DNA of 64,000 nucleotides. It comes from CATQHP01 sp965214915. Lineage in GTDB: Bacteria; Acidobacteriota; Terriglobia; Bryobacterales; UBA6623. The stretch lies in contig CBDCCP010000001.1 of NCBI GenBank assembly GCA_965214915.1, forward strand, positions 1,612,001 through 1,676,000. The letters are read 5' to 3'. Positions within the stretch are counted from its first letter, which is position 1, and each line of letters opens with the position of its first letter. Shown piece by piece: positions 39,379 to 48,264 of this stretch. A program made the translations under genes and the position numbers. The notes below the pieces were generated by a model. That model had not been told where the DNA came from, did not search any database, and saw only the letters and a list, made by a program, of their open reading frames with translations.

Positions 39379-39426
39379 CTCTGAGTTTGTGCTTGAGTTT
39401 ACTTCGACGAAGCAATCGCAACGCCA

Positions 39427-39936
39427 ATGCCTGCAAGAAACGCTCCTGTGAAGGCCCCGACGCCTCCTGAAATATTCAGCAGCGTGGAAGTTGCGATCAT
39501 CACGGGCGTCAGCTTGCGACAGCTTCAGTGGTGGGATGAGCAAGGCATCGTCACGCCGATGCAAAAGGGGCACCGGCGCCTCTACCGTATGCGCGAAGTC
39601 GTCGAAGTCGCCCTGATCACCGAGTTGCGCCGCAAGGGGATTTCGCTGCAGAAAACCCGCAAAGTCCTTTCGTACCTGCAAAAGGTACACGGAGACTCGT
39701 TTTACAGACCACGCAAGGACGGCGTGGAGTTGTACTTGCTGACCGACGGCGACAATGTTTTCCTGGAGGATTCCGATCGCGGCATCGTCAACGTGGTAAA
39801 AGAATCGAATCAGCCGATCATCGCGATCTGCATCACCGATCAGGTCGCCCGGCTGAACTCGCGAATCGGGCTGCGCAAGCAAGTCAAGCGCGAGACGAAG
39901 ACGGCTACGCCCGCGCGCATCCGCAAAGCTTCGTAG
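39427..39936 (+). CDS. MerR-family transcriptional regulator
   Basis: The 169 aa protein has an N-terminal winged helix (EIFSSVEVAIITGVSLRQLQWWDEQGIVTP, then HRRLYRMREVVEVALITELRRKG, about 15-70) of the MerR kind, which twists promoters with long spacers. A short helix follows (ISLQKTRKVLSYLQK), then a small alpha/beta C-terminal domain of about 80 aa with no metal-binding cysteines. A thiol- or metal-sensing role is therefore unlikely and a small-molecule or protein ligand more likely. The target is unknown; thiS and nqrA are the nearest candidates. It ends at a strong terminator. Confidence 0.85.
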   Translation: MPARNAPVKAPTPPEIFSSVEVAIITGVSLRQLQWWDEQGIVTPMQKGHRRLYRMREVVEVALITELRRKGISLQKTRKVLSYLQKVHGDSFYRPRKDGVELYLLTDGDNVFLEDSDRGIVNVVKESNQPIIAICITDQVARLNSRIGLRKQVKRETKTATPARIRKAS

Positions 39937-39957
39937 GACGCCGTTCGGAAGGAGAAG

Positions 39958-39989
39958 AAAACGGGCCGCTCCGATGAGCGGCCCGTTTT
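39958..39989. terminator. Bidirectional intrinsic terminator
   Basis: ACGGGCCGCTC (39961-39971) and GAGCGGCCCGT (39976-39986) form a perfect 11-bp stem with a 4-nt loop, flanked by AAA and TTT. It serves the convergent MerR and Gfo/Idh/MocA genes. Confidence 0.85.
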
Positions 39990-40014
39990 CATTTGCGGAC
40001 GACGGCGCAGGCTG

Positions 40015-41307
40015 CTAGACCTTATCGGGAGGCGGCGTCTCGAAACCCTTGCGGTAGGTTTTGCCGAGCATTGCGTTCGCCCGCTTGTCGTTCGTGAACT
40101 GTTGCGCGCGCGGGTCGAAGTCGAGCGTCTCGCCGCGCTCGAAGGCGATGTTGCCCAAGTGGGCAAGACCGGCCGCGTAGTGCGCCGTCTCGACCGGACC
40201 GTTCTGGTCTTCGGTTTTGCGGCTGCGCACCGCTTTGATGAAGTTTTCGTAGTGCCGCGTCGGAGCTTCTCCGCTTTCGACCAGTTGGGGCTTGCGGCCG
40301 CGGAAAATTTCCCATTTGGTGTAGCCGGAAATCGCCATGTAGCCGTCCGAGCCGTAAAACAGGTTGCCGTTGGCCGAACGGGTTTCGTGGTTCGAGTGCC
40401 AGAAGCGCACGGAAATTTCGGCGAGCTTGTTCTCGTTGCCGAACTTCATCGTAGTGCTGAGCGCCTCGGGCGTCTCGCGGTGATCGTCCCACAGGTACTT
40501 GCCGCCCATGGAGGCGATCTGCGTCGGAAACGTCACGCCCAGGCCCCACTGCAGCATGTCGGTCTCATGGATGCCCTGGTTGCCGATTTCGCCGTTACCG
40601 AAATCCCAGGTCCAGTGCCAGTTGTAGTGGACATGGCGCCGCGAATACGGGCGCCACTTTCCGGGGCCGACCCACAGGTTGTAATCGAGATCGTTGGGCG
40701 GGTTCTCGTCCGGCGCGGCCTCGAGCGGCGGGCGCCACTTGAAGATGTTGACGCGGCCCATGTAAACGTCGCCGATCGCGCCGTCGCGAAGCTTTTGGAC
40801 CGCCTCGCGAATCGCTTCCGAACTGCGCAGTTGCACGCCGTGCTGGACGATGCGGTTGTATTTACGCGCCGCGGCGATGAGGCTCAGGCCTTCGTTGTAA
40901 ACGTGCGTCGCCGGCTTTTCGACGTAAACGTCCTTACCCGCCTGGCAGGCCCAGACGGCGGCCAGCGTGTGCCAGTGATTCGGCGTGGCGATAGTGACGA
41001 CGTCGATGTCCTTGTCGTTGAGAACCTCGCGCAAATCCTGAACGAGCTTCGGCCTATGGCCGTGCTTGGCCTCGAACTCGCCCGCGCGTTTCGCAGCGAT
41101 GCTGAGATCGGGGTCGACGAAAGTCGTGACCTCGACGTTCTTGAGCGGCTGCAGACCGTACATGTGGCTCTGGCCGCGGCCGTTCACGCCCAATACGGCG
41201 GCGCGAATGCGGTCGTTGGCGCCGAGCACGCTGCCAGGAGCGGCAAACGCGGCCGCCGGAGCAGCGGCGGCTGCCGCCGTGCTCTTCATAAATGTTCTAC
41301 GTTCCAT
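40015..41307 (-). CDS. Gfo/Idh/MocA-family oxidoreductase with Tat signal
   Basis: The 430 aa protein starts at the ATG at 41307, which gives a Tat leader (MERRTFMKSTAAAAAAPAAA) and has GGGAGG about 12 nt upstream. A Rossmann fold (IRAAVLGVNGRGQSHM) and TPNHWHTLAAVWACQAGKDVYVEKP (read in parts: TPNHWHTLAA, GKDVYVEKP) are typical. The C-terminal half shows GNQGIHETDMLQWGLG and many aromatics, as in secreted sugar dehydrogenases of Acidobacteria and Planctomycetes. It probably oxidises a sugar or polyol using bound NAD(P) in the periplasm. The substrate is unknown. Confidence 0.9.
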   Translation of the reverse strand: MERRTFMKSTAAAAAAPAAAFAAPGSVLGANDRIRAAVLGVNGRGQSHMYGLQPLKNVEVTTFVDPDLSIAAKRAGEFEAKHGHRPKLVQDLREVLNDKDIDVVTIATPNHWHTLAAVWACQAGKDVYVEKPATHVYNEGLSLIAAARKYNRIVQHGVQLRSSEAIREAVQKLRDGAIGDVYMGRVNIFKWRPPLEAAPDENPPNDLDYNLWVGPGKWRPYSRRHVHYNWHWTWDFGNGEIGNQGIHETDMLQWGLGVTFPTQIASMGGKYLWDDHRETPEALSTTMKFGNENKLAEISVRFWHSNHETRSANGNLFYGSDGYMAISGYTKWEIFRGRKPQLVESGEAPTRHYENFIKAVRSRKTEDQNGPVETAHYAAGLAHLGNIAFERGETLDFDPRAQQFTNDKRANAMLGKTYRKGFETPPPDKV

Positions 41308-41443
41308 GAATGAAACCCTCCCGCTGCTTATCTTAGCCGATGCCGCACGACCCCGGATAGCTTTGAAGTCGAAAAAAGCGCGGCGCCGGGCGATTCGTCC
41401 CGGTTCGCGGAACGAAGTCGGTTGTTCGCCCGGGTTAGACAAC

Positions 41444-42037
41444 TCAGCGGCGCTGATAAAAAGAGACGTTCGCAGCGTCCAGGTTTTCGATTTGAGCTTC
41501 GAGAATCGTGTAGCGGAGCAACTTCGCGCGGCCGCGCAGGCCGGCGGCCGCTTCGCGGGAAAGATCCGCGGCAAAGATGTCGCAGCCGTCGGAATAAGAG
41601 TAGCGTTCGTAGCGCGGCGGCAATCGAGCGAGCAGCGGCATCGCCTCGTCCCAGAAATTCCTGCGCCTCAGCACGCGGGTCCGCCGGCCGGCCTCGCGGG
41701 TCAATTCGACCCGGCCCCGCGGCCCGTGAAAGACGATGCGCAGGCATTGCTCCGGGTCGAACGTCCGGCTCGGATCGTCTTCGGGGAATCTCTTCAGAAA
41801 CTCCGCGACCTCTTCGGCCGCGGCTTCCACTCCGGCCCAGCGGAAACGCAAATCCCCGCTGACCAGCGATCCGCGGGTCAGGATGCGGGCGATCCGCTGC
41901 GGATTTTTACCGCATACGACCAGAATCTTCTCGACCAACTCGGCGCCCGTCAGGTTGACCCGGTTCACGGGCGTCGTGTTGAGATAGCCTGCGGCCTCGT
42001 CGCTGACTTTGCAGGGAATGACGTCCGGGAGGGCCAC
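41444..42037 (-). CDS. Conserved-looking protein of unknown function
   Basis: I do not recognise this 197 aa protein. It starts MALPDVIPCKVSDEAAGYLN and has no signal peptide or membrane helix. It is rich in Arg/Glu and has two parts: a helical N-terminal section (LTGAELVEKILVVCGKNPQRIARIL, then RGSLVSGDLRFRWAGVE) and a basic C-terminal section ending ILEAQIENLDAANVSFYQRR. The middle (DPEQCLRIVFHGPRGRVELTREAGRR) could be a nucleic-acid-binding strand pair. Codon use matches its neighbours. It lies 47 nt downstream of the MauE-thioredoxin gene on the same strand, so the two may be co-expressed. Confidence 0.65.
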   Translation of the reverse strand: MALPDVIPCKVSDEAAGYLNTTPVNRVNLTGAELVEKILVVCGKNPQRIARILTRGSLVSGDLRFRWAGVEAAAEEVAEFLKRFPEDDPSRTFDPEQCLRIVFHGPRGRVELTREAGRRTRVLRRRNFWDEAMPLLARLPPRYERYSYSDGCDIFAADLSREAAAGLRGRAKLLRYTILEAQIENLDAANVSFYQRR

Positions 42038-42084
42038 GCCGCAATCTTACCCGATGGACGCCCCGCTGCCGCCGCGGACAAGAA

Positions 42085-42984
42085 TCAATCGATAAAGCCG
42101 TGGGCCCGTAGAGTTTCGCTCAACTCGGGCTCTTCCCAGAAAACGATGCGCTCCAGGATTTTCCCGTCTTCGAGAACCGCGCCGTAGGGCACGTCTTCGA
42201 AGGGGAACGTTTCCTTCAACACCGTCAAGTCCGGCGACAGCTTCACGTTCTTGAGGCCGGCGTCCTCGACGAAACCGGGGCCCCAGTCGAAGTCCTGCGT
42301 CGGGATCCCGACAAACGCGGAGTTCCATTCGTACTGCGACATTTTCTGCCCGGCATCGAGGCAGTGCAGACAACTGGGGTTGAAGAAATACAGGAAGATC
42401 TTTCCTTCAAGCAGGCTGTAGGTCTCGCCGTCCGCCCTAATCGCCGCCGGAACGTCGCCGTCCGGCGACGGCCCGAGGCGGTCGACCGCCAGCATGACGC
42501 CGGCGAAGAGAACGATGCCGCATACGGCGCCGGCCGCGCTCTTCAGGGCCGCCGGCTTGGGGGCGAACCAGGCCGCCAGAACTGCGAGCGCCAGCATGGC
42601 GGCGTCGCTCCAGAAGAACGCCGGACCGACCGCGCGCTCCAGCCAGGGGAAGCAGGAACAGTCCTCGCCCCGCAGCGTCTGGTAGTTGACGGCCATATAG
42701 GCCATGAAGGCAACCAGCAGAGCGGCCGAAAGATACCCGCCCCAGCGCCGCCACGCGGGCCGCAGCAGGAGGACGCCGGCGGCGACCTCCGCAACCGCCA
42801 CGGCCATCGTGCCGGCCAGGCTCCACTTGACCGGGACGAGCAACTGAGTCAGCTTGAGTTGCCAGCCCGAAATGTCGCTCAGCTTCCAAAGGCCGGCGGC
42901 GAACCAGAGAAAGGCCATCGCGGCGGCCGCCGCCCAGCCGACCCACGACTTCCAGGCGGCGCCTTGCGGAACGGTTTCTTGCAT
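42085..42984 (-). CDS. MauE/DoxX-like membrane protein fused to a thioredoxin-like domain
   Basis: The 299 aa protein starts at the ATG at 42984 (MQETVPQGAAWKSW). Residues 15-170 form four or five membrane helices of the DoxX/MauE kind (WFAAGLWKLSDISGWQLKL, VAVAEVAAGVLLLRPAWRRWGGYLSA). A short loop with two cysteines (GEDCSCFPWLERAVGP) is seen, as in methylamine-utilisation MauE-like proteins. The C-terminal about 110 aa resemble an extracytoplasmic thioredoxin fold with a CxxC (FFNPSCLHCLDAGQKM). The fusion suggests thiol-disulfide exchange with the membrane pool, perhaps in maturing an exported protein. No methylamine dehydrogenase genes are nearby. Confidence 0.75.
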   Translation of the reverse strand: MQETVPQGAAWKSWVGWAAAAAMAFLWFAAGLWKLSDISGWQLKLTQLLVPVKWSLAGTMAVAVAEVAAGVLLLRPAWRRWGGYLSAALLVAFMAYMAVNYQTLRGEDCSCFPWLERAVGPAFFWSDAAMLALAVLAAWFAPKPAALKSAAGAVCGIVLFAGVMLAVDRLGPSPDGDVPAAIRADGETYSLLEGKIFLYFFNPSCLHCLDAGQKMSQYEWNSAFVGIPTQDFDWGPGFVEDAGLKNVKLSPDLTVLKETFPFEDVPYGAVLEDGKILERIVFWEEPELSETLRAHGFID

Positions 42985-43057
42985 AATCGAACAGACGCGC
43001 GAAAGCGCGGTCGGTAAGTATCCAGTATATGCGCCCGGTTTGCGACAATCGGTAGCG

Positions 43058-44131
43058 ATGCAAAAAGCCGACGGCATGAACTATGCGCCCACGGGCAAAT
43101 CGAGGCCGGTCGTCGAACCCGGCGAGTTCCGCTTCGCGGCGATGGCGCTCGATCACGGGCATATATACGGGATGTCGAACGGCCTCATCGAGGCCGGCGC
43201 AACTCTCAAGTGGGTGTACGACCCCGACCCCGAGAAAGTGAAGAAGTTCGTTGCCGCCTACCCGCAAGCGAGAGCGGCCCGCAGCAAACAGGAAGCGCTC
43301 GACGACTCCGAGGTCCAACTGGTCGCCGCCGCGGCAGTGCCGAATCTGCGCTGCGGCCTCGGCTGCGAGGCGATGGAGCACGGCAAACACTACTTCACCG
43401 ACAAAACGCCCATGACCACGCTCGACCAACTCGACGAGGCGAAGAAAAAGGCCGCGGAAACAGGCAGGAAATACGCCGTGTACTATAGCGAGCGCTTACA
43501 CAGCGAGTGCTCCGTCTACGCCGGAAAGCTCATCGCCGACGGGGCGGTCGGCCGCGTCATCCAGGTCATCGGCCTGGGGCCGCACCGCCTCAACGCTTCG
43601 TCGCGCCCGGACTGGTTCTTCAATTTCGAGCAGTACGGAGGGATTCTCTGCGATATCGGCTGCCACCAGATCGAGCAGTTCCTGTTCTATGCAGGAGCGA
43701 AAGACGCCGTAGTGACCTCGAGCCGGGTGGCCAACTACAACAACAAGGCATTCCCCGAGCTCGAAGATTTCGGCGACGCCTCGCTCATAGCCGACAACGG
43801 CGCCGCCAACTATTTCCGCGTCGACTGGTTCACGCCCGACGGCCTGGGCGCCTGGGGAGACGGACGCGCCTTTATTCTGGGCACGGACGGCTACATGGAG
43901 TTGCGCAAGTACCTCGATATCGCCCGCGAAGGCGAGTCGGACCAGCTCTATCTGGTCAACCACAAGGGCGAGCGGCGCATCCGCACGCACGGCACGGTGG
44001 GTTTCCCGTACTTCGGACAATTGATTCTCGATTGCCTGCATGGAACCGAAAACGCGATGACGCAGGAGCACGTCTTCAAGGCTGCTGAATTGTGCCTGAT
44101 CGCGCAGCGCGACGCCATGAAAATCGAATAG
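43058..44131 (+). CDS. Gfo/Idh/MocA-family oxidoreductase (cytoplasmic)
   Basis: The 357 aa protein starts at the ATG at 43058, in a 73-nt region divergent from the MauE gene. There is no signal peptide. The N-terminal Rossmann part reads AMALDHGHIYGMSNGLIEAGA, then KWVYDPDPEKV. DKTPMTTLDQLDEAKKKA carries the usual EKP-like Lys at the active site (here DKTP). CDIGCHQIEQFLFYAGA and DFGDASLIADNGAANYFRVDW complete the family pattern. It is likely to be an NAD(P)-dependent sugar dehydrogenase. Its stop is 10 nt before hpnI, so it may be co-transcribed with the hopanoid genes. Confidence 0.88.
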   Translation: MQKADGMNYAPTGKSRPVVEPGEFRFAAMALDHGHIYGMSNGLIEAGATLKWVYDPDPEKVKKFVAAYPQARAARSKQEALDDSEVQLVAAAAVPNLRCGLGCEAMEHGKHYFTDKTPMTTLDQLDEAKKKAAETGRKYAVYYSERLHSECSVYAGKLIADGAVGRVIQVIGLGPHRLNASSRPDWFFNFEQYGGILCDIGCHQIEQFLFYAGAKDAVVTSSRVANYNNKAFPELEDFGDASLIADNGAANYFRVDWFTPDGLGAWGDGRAFILGTDGYMELRKYLDIAREGESDQLYLVNHKGERRIRTHGTVGFPYFGQLILDCLHGTENAMTQEHVFKAAELCLIAQRDAMKIE

Positions 44132-44141
44132 CATACCTCGG

Positions 44142-45272
44142 GTGATCGTCCTGGCCGCGCTTCTTGCCGCCTCGTGCGGCTATTCCTTGGCGATAATCGC
44201 CGCCTGCCGGCGTTACCGTCATGCCCGGACGGCCGCAGGCGGCGCGGACGCGGCAGGCCCGCGGGCGGCCGTCTCGATCTTGAAGCCCGCATACGGCGCG
44301 CGGGCGGACTTCGCAAAAAACCTGCGCAGCCACGCCGCGCAGGACTACCCCGAATTTGAGATTCTGGTCGGGGTCGACGAAGAAGACGAGCCGGCGCGGA
44401 ACACGGTTCACCGACTCCAGCGCGAGTTCCCGAACCGCCGCATCGAAGCCGTCGTCTGCGCAAAACCCGATTGCACAGTCAATCCCAAGATAGCCGTGCT
44501 GGAAGCGTTGGGGAAGCGCGCTTCCCATCGGATCTGGGTTGTCAGCGATGCCGACATCGAGGCGCCGCCGGGCTGGCTCGACGCACTGGCGGCGGAGCTC
44601 GAACGCCCCGGGGTCGGGCTTGTGACCTGCCTTTACGGCGCGGAGCCGGGGCCGGGACCGGCTTCCCTGCTCGAAGCCCTCTGGATCGACGCCGAGTTCG
44701 CCGGCCAAGTCGTGCTGGCCCGGGCGGTTCAGGGTATGCGCTTCTCATTAGGCGCCGCGATGGCTTTTCGCCGAGACGATTTCGAGAAAGTCGGCGGGTG
44801 CGGCTCGCTCAAGCAATTCATCGGCGACGACTACATTCTGGGGGAAAAATTTTCGCAAGCCGGACTCCGAGTATCGCTGAGCCGCGCTGCGGTGACAACC
44901 CATCTTCCCCATTACGGCCTCGCCGAGGCATGGGCGCATCGACTCCGTTGGTCGCGCACGATTCGAGCGCAGCGCCCGGCAGGTCATTTGGGACTGGGCC
45001 TCACCTTCGGCGCCGTCTGGGCTCCCGTTGCTATGGCCGCGGCCCCGGCAGCGCTTTGGCCCGCCGCATTGGCCGCGCTCGTCCTGCGGGGGTGCGCTGC
45101 AAGAGCCTCGGCGCGGACCGTCGGGCGGCGGCTCTCCGCGGCCCATCTCCTGTTGCTTCCGGTCGCCGACTGCTGCGCCTTGCTGGCCTGGTTCGCCAGC
45201 TTTGCAAGCCGAAAAGTCACTTGGGCGGGCAGGCCATTTCGGCTCGGACCGAAGGGCCGCATCGTACCCTGA
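44142..45272 (+). CDS. hpnI: Hopanoid glycosyltransferase HpnI (ceramide-glucosyltransferase-like)
   Basis: The 376 aa protein starts at a GTG (44142). It has an N-terminal membrane helix and a GT-A domain: SILKPAYGARADFAKNLRSHAAQDYPEFEILVGVDEEDE in the family order, then VVSDADIEAPPGW (DxD) and GDDYILGEKFSQAGL. RLRWSRTIRAQRP follows in place of the (Q/R)xxRW motif. C-terminal membrane helices follow. HpnI adds N-acetylglucosamine to bacteriohopanetetrol. A ceramide glucosyltransferase is the alternative, but the ispH-shc-hpnH neighbours favour HpnI. Confidence 0.85.
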   Translation: MIVLAALLAASCGYSLAIIAACRRYRHARTAAGGADAAGPRAAVSILKPAYGARADFAKNLRSHAAQDYPEFEILVGVDEEDEPARNTVHRLQREFPNRRIEAVVCAKPDCTVNPKIAVLEALGKRASHRIWVVSDADIEAPPGWLDALAAELERPGVGLVTCLYGAEPGPGPASLLEALWIDAEFAGQVVLARAVQGMRFSLGAAMAFRRDDFEKVGGCGSLKQFIGDDYILGEKFSQAGLRVSLSRAAVTTHLPHYGLAEAWAHRLRWSRTIRAQRPAGHLGLGLTFGAVWAPVAMAAAPAALWPAALAALVLRGCAARASARTVGRRLSAAHLLLLPVADCCALLAWFASFASRKVTWAGRPFRLGPKGRIVP

Positions 45273-45311
45273 GCGGCGCACGGCGTCCTGATTCGGCGCC
45301 GAACGATCGGC

Positions 45312-45317
45312 TATACT
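45312..45317 (+). promoter_or_regulatory. TATACT -10 box just before ispH
   Basis: GCTATACTTG places TATACT only 12 nt before the ispH ATG at 45329. A transcript from it would have a leader of about 5 nt. It may give ispH-shc-hpnH an internal promoter. Confidence 0.45.
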
Positions 45318-45328
45318 TGAAATTTCCG

Positions 45329-46303
45329 ATGTCCGGCGGCAACGAAAAATCGGTTCTGCTGCTGAAGCCTCGAGGCTTTTGCGCCGGGGTCGTCCGTGCG
45401 ATCGACATTGTCGAATTGGCGCTCGACGTTTACGGGCCGCCGATCCACGTACGCAAGGAAATCGTCCACAACCGCCATGTCGTCAACGACTTGGCAAGCC
45501 GCGGAGCCGTGTTCGTGGAAGAGCTCGATGAGGTTCCGGCGAACGGGCGCGTCGTTTACAGCGCGCATGGAGTCGCCCCCGCTGTGCGCGAGGACGCCGC
45601 GCGGCGCGGCCTCGAGGTGATTGACGCCACTTGTCCCCTGGTGACCAAGGTCCATCTCGAAGCCGTCAAGTTCGCCAAGGCGCACAATACGATCCTGCTG
45701 ATCGGGCACCGCGAGCACGACGAAGTCATCGGCACCTTGGGCGAGGCCCCCGAGCGGACGATCGTCGTATCCTGCCCGCAAGAAGCGGAGACGGTGGAAG
45801 TCTCCGATCTCGACAGCGTTGCTTACCTGACTCAGACCACGCTGAGCCTCGACGAAGCCGAGTCGATCATTGCCATTCTGCGCAGTCGTTTCCCCAAGAT
45901 TCAGGCGCCGCCGGCGCAGGACATCTGCTATGCGACCGAGAACCGTCAGCAGGCGGTCAAACGCACGGCCGCGAAGGCGGACCTGCTGCTGGTCGTGGGT
46001 TCGCGGAACAGCTCGAATTCGCAGCGATTGGTCGAGGTCGGCCGCAACGGCGGCGTTCCCGGCTACCTGATCGACGATGAGCGCGACATCGACGAAGCCT
46101 GGTTCGAAGGGGTGCGCAACGTCGCGGTTACCGCCGGCGCCTCGGCGCCGGAAGTTCTGGTCCGGCGCGTGATCGACTGCCTTAGGGGTTTCCACTTCGA
46201 AAACATCCACGAGGTCGAAGTCATCGAAGAAGACGTAAAGTTTCCGCTCCCGCCCCAGTTGGCGGCCCATCGGCGCTTGGCGCAAATTGCCACGGTTTCA
46301 TGA
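45329..46303 (+). CDS. ispH: 4-hydroxy-3-methylbut-2-enyl diphosphate reductase IspH
   Basis: The 324 aa 4Fe-4S enzyme is the last step of the MEP pathway and makes IPP and DMAPP. The cluster cysteines are C18 (PRGFCAGV), C102 (DATCPLVTKVH) and C200 (DICYATENRQ). YSAHGVAP, IGHREHDEVIGT and VVGSRNSSNSQRLVE are the other conserved blocks. I start at the ATG at 45329; the longer open frame upstream is a shadow of hpnI. The stop overlaps the shc start by 4 nt (ATGA), linking precursor supply directly to squalene cyclisation. Confidence 0.97.
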   Translation: MSGGNEKSVLLLKPRGFCAGVVRAIDIVELALDVYGPPIHVRKEIVHNRHVVNDLASRGAVFVEELDEVPANGRVVYSAHGVAPAVREDAARRGLEVIDATCPLVTKVHLEAVKFAKAHNTILLIGHREHDEVIGTLGEAPERTIVVSCPQEAETVEVSDLDSVAYLTQTTLSLDEAESIIAILRSRFPKIQAPPAQDICYATENRQQAVKRTAAKADLLLVVGSRNSSNSQRLVEVGRNGGVPGYLIDDERDIDEAWFEGVRNVAVTAGASAPEVLVRRVIDCLRGFHFENIHEVEVIEEDVKFPLPPQLAAHRRLAQIATVS

Positions 46304-48264
46304 GCACGGCCCCACGATGGAGCGGGGAACCCGCTATCGCGCGAACCCGCACGATCGATCTCGCAACCGCTGTCGAAGAGGCGGTCGACCGCGTCTGCCG
46401 TTATCTTTTCAATCGCCAGAACGTCGCCGGCTACTGGGTCGGCGAGCTTGAGGCCGACACCACTCTGGAGTCCGACTATGTGGCGCTGCAACTCTGGCTC
46501 TATCCGCCCGCGGCGGACGGTTGCTGGAACCCACCCACCCGCGGGCGCGTGGATGCCGCTTGTTGCCGCATCCTCGAACGCCAATTGTCCGCTGGCGGCT
46601 GGAGCGTTTATGCGGGCGGCCCGGCCAACGTCAGCGCTTCGGTCAAGGCATACTTTGCGCTGAAGCTGGCGGGCTTCAACGCAGACGACGGGAGAATGCG
46701 CCGCGCGCGGGCCGTAATCCGCAGCCTCGGCGGAGTCGAGGCGACCAACAGCTACACGAAGATTTATCTGAGCTACTTCGGACTGTACCCGCGCTCGAAG
46801 ATCCCCTCGATCCCCCCTGAAATTTTCCTGTTGCCGGAAAGCAATCGATTCAGCGTTTACGGCATGTCCTCGTGGAGCCGCGCCATCCTCGCGCCGCTGT
46901 CGATCCTCAGCGCGAAGAAAGCGCTCCGGGCCGTGCCGCGCGGTTTTCACATCGAGGAGATATTTTCCGGCGTCGAGCCCGAGCTCGCGGAACGGCTGAG
47001 CTGGAAGCAGTTTTTCCTGCTGGTCGATAAGGGCCTGAAGCTCTGGGAGGCTTCCGGCATTCGCGCGGACCGCCGCAAAGCGGTCGACGCGGCGGCGGAG
47101 TGGATGCTCGCCCGCCTGGAGGACTCCGACGGCCTGGGCGCCATCTACCCAGCCATGATGAACTCGATCATGGCCCTGACCGAGCTCGGGTTCGCTCTCG
47201 ACGACCCCAGGCTGCAAAGAGAAATCGAACGCTTCAACGCGCTGATTCTCGAAGACGAAGAGGGTTTTCGAGTGCAACCGTGCCACTCGCCCGTTTGGGA
47301 TACGGCAATGACGGTTTTCGCCATCGCGTCGGCCAAGGACGATCTCGAAGAACCCGCCCGCTGGGCGCTTGCCCGCGCGGCGGACTGGCTTGTGGGCAAG
47401 CAAGTCCGCAAAAAGGGCGACTGGTCGGTGAAAAGACCGCGAGCGGAACCCGGAGGCTGGTATTTCGAGCACGCCAACGAGTTCTACCCCGACACCGACG
47501 ATACGGCGAAGGTCCTGCTGGCGCTCTCCCTGGTTGAAGGCAACGCTGCCGCGCGGCAGCGCAGCGCGGAGCGCAGCGCCGTCGATTGGCTGGCCGCGAT
47601 GCAATCTTCGGACGGGGGCTGGGCGGCGTTCGACGCGGACAACAACGCCGAGATTCTGACTCATGTGCCTTTCGCCGACCACAACGCGATGCTCGACCCG
47701 ACCTGCGCCGACATCACCGGGCGGGTGATCGAAGCGCTTTCCCGGCGCGCGCCGGACCGCTGCCGCGCCGCGATTCGCCGCGGCGTCGATTACCTGCGCC
47801 GCAATCAGGAAGCAGACGGAAGCTGGTACGGGCGCTGGGGCGTAAATTATCTCTACGGAACCTGCTTCGCCTTGCGCGGGTTGCGCGCGGCGGGCGAAGA
47901 CCCGCGCGAAGCCCATATGATCCGCGCCGGAGAGTGGGTCCGTTCGGTGCAAAACCGGGACGGCGGCTGGGGGGAGACCGCCGCAAGCTACGACGATCCG
48001 ACGCGCAAGGCGGAAGGCCCCTCGACGGCCTCGCAAACCGCTTGGGCGCTGATGACGCTCTTTGCCGCGGACGACTATGAGACGGACTCGGTCGAGTCCG
48101 GCATCCGCTACCTGATCGAGCGTCAGCACGAAAACGGTTCGTGGCGCGAGCCGTTTTTCACAGGCGCCGGCTTCCCTCGCGTGTTTTACCTGCGCTATCA
48201 TCTCTACCCCTTGTATTTCCCGTTAATGGCGCTGGGCGAGTACCGCCGCCGCCGGGGCGCGTGA
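46300..48264 (+). CDS. shc: Squalene-hopene cyclase
   Basis: The 654 aa monotopic membrane enzyme cyclises squalene to hopene/diplopterol. The protonating DXDD motif is D398-T-D400-D401 (FYPDTDDTAKV). QW-type repeats are seen (QSSDGGWAAFDADN, QEADGSWYGRWGVNYLYGT, QNRDGGWGET, QHENGSWREPFF). FADHNAMLDPTCADITGR is strongly conserved in this family. Length is normal. It overlaps ispH at its start and hpnH at its end (TGATG), forming a tight operon. Confidence 0.97.
   Translation: MSTAPRWSGEPAIARTRTIDLATAVEEAVDRVCRYLFNRQNVAGYWVGELEADTTLESDYVALQLWLYPPAADGCWNPPTRGRVDAACCRILERQLSAGGWSVYAGGPANVSASVKAYFALKLAGFNADDGRMRRARAVIRSLGGVEATNSYTKIYLSYFGLYPRSKIPSIPPEIFLLPESNRFSVYGMSSWSRAILAPLSILSAKKALRAVPRGFHIEEIFSGVEPELAERLSWKQFFLLVDKGLKLWEASGIRADRRKAVDAAAEWMLARLEDSDGLGAIYPAMMNSIMALTELGFALDDPRLQREIERFNALILEDEEGFRVQPCHSPVWDTAMTVFAIASAKDDLEEPARWALARAADWLVGKQVRKKGDWSVKRPRAEPGGWYFEHANEFYPDTDDTAKVLLALSLVEGNAAARQRSAERSAVDWLAAMQSSDGGWAAFDADNNAEILTHVPFADHNAMLDPTCADITGRVIEALSRRAPDRCRAAIRRGVDYLRRNQEADGSWYGRWGVNYLYGTCFALRGLRAAGEDPREAHMIRAGEWVRSVQNRDGGWGETAASYDDPTRKAEGPSTASQTAWALMTLFAADDYETDSVESGIRYLIERQHENGSWREPFFTGAGFPRVFYLRYHLYPLYFPLMALGEYRRRRGA

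Noticed and set aside
46063..48201. A 712-codon minus-strand frame opposite ispH and shc
   Set aside because: Antisense shadow of two conserved enzymes. The end of the frame is only the complement of ispH.
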